Shown: positions 63,290 through 64,000 of the stretch, piece by piece
Position numbering within the stretch: the first letter of the stretch is position 1
Layout of the letters: every line of letters begins with the position of its first letter
Source of the DNA: JAJDXO01 sp965207535
GTDB lineage: Bacteria > Pseudomonadota > Alphaproteobacteria > Rhodospirillales > UBA2165
NCBI GenBank assembly: GCA_965207535.1
Contig: CBDBMR010000015.1
Coordinates: forward strand, 124,001-188,000
Direction: 5' to 3'
DNA length: 64,000 nt
Position numbers and translations under genes: made by a program
The notes under the pieces: model-generated
Told to the model about the DNA's origin: nothing
What the model saw: only the letters and a program-made list of their open reading frames with translations
Database searches by the model: none

Positions 63290-64000
63290 GTGGCGCGCGC
63301 AACAGTGGCCGTGGTCGGCGCGGCGGAAACGACGGACATGGGAGTTATCCCGGAAACCTCGGAACTTCAGTTGCAGGCCGACGCTGCCTTGAATGCGATG
63401 GCGGATGCGGGCCTCGCCCCGGCGAACATCGACGGTATCGCATCGGCGGGCGAGGCTCCCGATGTCCTCGCCCAGTATCTCGGCATCACCCCCGCCTGGC
63501 TGGACGGCACGCTCATCGGCGGCAGTTCGTTCATGCTTCACGTCAGGCACGCCATGGCCGCCATCGAAGCCGGTTTGTGCACAACCGTTTTGATCACCCA
63601 TGGCGAAAGCGGCAAGTCCCGGGTCGAGGCCAGGGGCTTCCCGGAGTTTATCGGCGGCAAGCTCGCCGGCCAGTTCGAAGTGCCCTATGGGGGCAGCCTC
63701 CCGCCGACCATGTTCACCATCCCCGTCCTCCGTTATCTGGAGACCCATGGCTTGAAACCCGAAGACATGGCGCCGGTTTCCGTGGTTCAGCGGGAATGGG
63801 CCGCGATGAATCCGCGGGCCACCTTCAAGGACCCGATCACCGTCGACGACGTGATGAACTCCCGCATGATCGCCTACCCGTTCACACTCTTGATGTGCTG
63901 CCTGAGGACCGACGGCGGCGGCGCGCTGATCCTGACGTCATCCGATCGGGCCGGGGATTTTCCTCAGCCGCCGGTCTATATTCTGGGAACCGGCGAAAGC
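63290..64000 (+). CDS. Thiolase-like (Ltp2/SCP-x type) protein, 3' end outside window
   Basis: About 237 residues before the right edge, translated directly: VARATVAVVGAAETTDMGVIPETSELQLQADAALNAMADAGL, DGIASAGEAPDVLAQYLGI, then GGSSFMLHVRHAMAAIEAG. At the position of the thiolase acyl-accepting Cys there is Ser (GGSS), as in Ltp2-type retro-aldolases that do not use a thiolase nucleophile. Then TVLITHGESGKSR and TDGGGALILTS. GTG start 4 bp after the DUF35 stop. Probably forms a complex with the DUF35 protein to cleave the beta-hydroxyacyl side chain; a non-catalytic thiolase is the alternative. Confidence 0.85.
   Translation, partial: MARATVAVVGAAETTDMGVIPETSELQLQADAALNAMADAGLAPANIDGIASAGEAPDVLAQYLGITPAWLDGTLIGGSSFMLHVRHAMAAIEAGLCTTVLITHGESGKSRVEARGFPEFIGGKLAGQFEVPYGGSLPPTMFTIPVLRYLETHGLKPEDMAPVSVVQREWAAMNPRATFKDPITVDDVMNSRMIAYPFTLLMCCLRTDGGGALILTSSDRAGDFPQPPVYILGTGES

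Overview
This 64 kb window is high-GC, densely packed chromosomal DNA, most likely from an alphaproteobacterium. The gene families (tripartite tricarboxylate transporters, PuuD-type urate oxidase with a cytochrome c domain, allantoicase with PuuE, group III CoA-transferases) and the short palindromic intergenic repeats support this. I cannot name a species. No rRNA, tRNA or CRISPR was seen.

Region 1 (1-12.1 kb) is a sulfatase locus built round a MarR regulator. A TctC binding protein, a sulfatase, the MarR gene, a ComA-like (phosphosulfolactate synthase family) gene and a second sulfatase are linked by three copies of the palindrome TAGTTG-N6-CAACTA. A 7155-bp AT-richer composite element (3361-10515) sits inside the locus. 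It is bounded by perfect 16-bp IS5-type ends and a CTAG duplication, and inserted exactly where the stop codons of the ComA-like gene and the second sulfatase would have overlapped. Its cargo is a TctAB-TctC transporter, a ROK regulator with a perfect operator, a BetC-type choline-sulfatase and a broken FAD oxidoreductase.

Region 2 (12-32 kb) holds oxidative catabolic genes: two FMN alpha-hydroxyacid oxidases, a GMC oxidoreductase, a flavin monooxygenase of acyl-CoA dehydrogenase fold, an orphan molybdenum hydroxylase large subunit, another sulfatase, an ACMSD-like amidohydrolase, a TctAB-fusion transporter with its TctC, a LysR regulator, a signal-less DctP-like protein, a gentisate dioxygenase-like cupin and a luciferase-like monooxygenase.

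Region 3 (32-38 kb) is accessory: hipBA, a cytochrome c-prime, an AT-rich phospholipase-D-like gene and an intact IS110/IS1111-type insertion sequence.

Region 4 (38-51 kb) encodes a complete route from xanthine to glyoxylate and urea (xdhAB, puuD, uraH, uraD, puuE, alc, allA). A Phd/PIN toxin-antitoxin pair interrupts it, and a three-gene NMT1-type ABC importer follows.

Region 5 (51-64 kb) starts with a flavin monooxygenase, an arylsulfotransferase-like propeller protein and a TAXI binding protein. It then has a compact minus-strand operon: sulfatase, TetR, acyl-CoA ligase, acyl-CoA dehydrogenase, FadB-like enzyme, methylacyl-CoA racemase. Divergent from it are a DUF35 protein and a thiolase-like protein with no catalytic cysteine at the usual place. 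That set resembles side-chain beta-oxidation ending in an Ltp2-type retro-aldol step, here headed by a sulfatase.

All five sulfatases lack a signal peptide. The inferred theme is import of organosulfates by dedicated binding-protein transporters followed by desulfation and oxidation in the cytoplasm.
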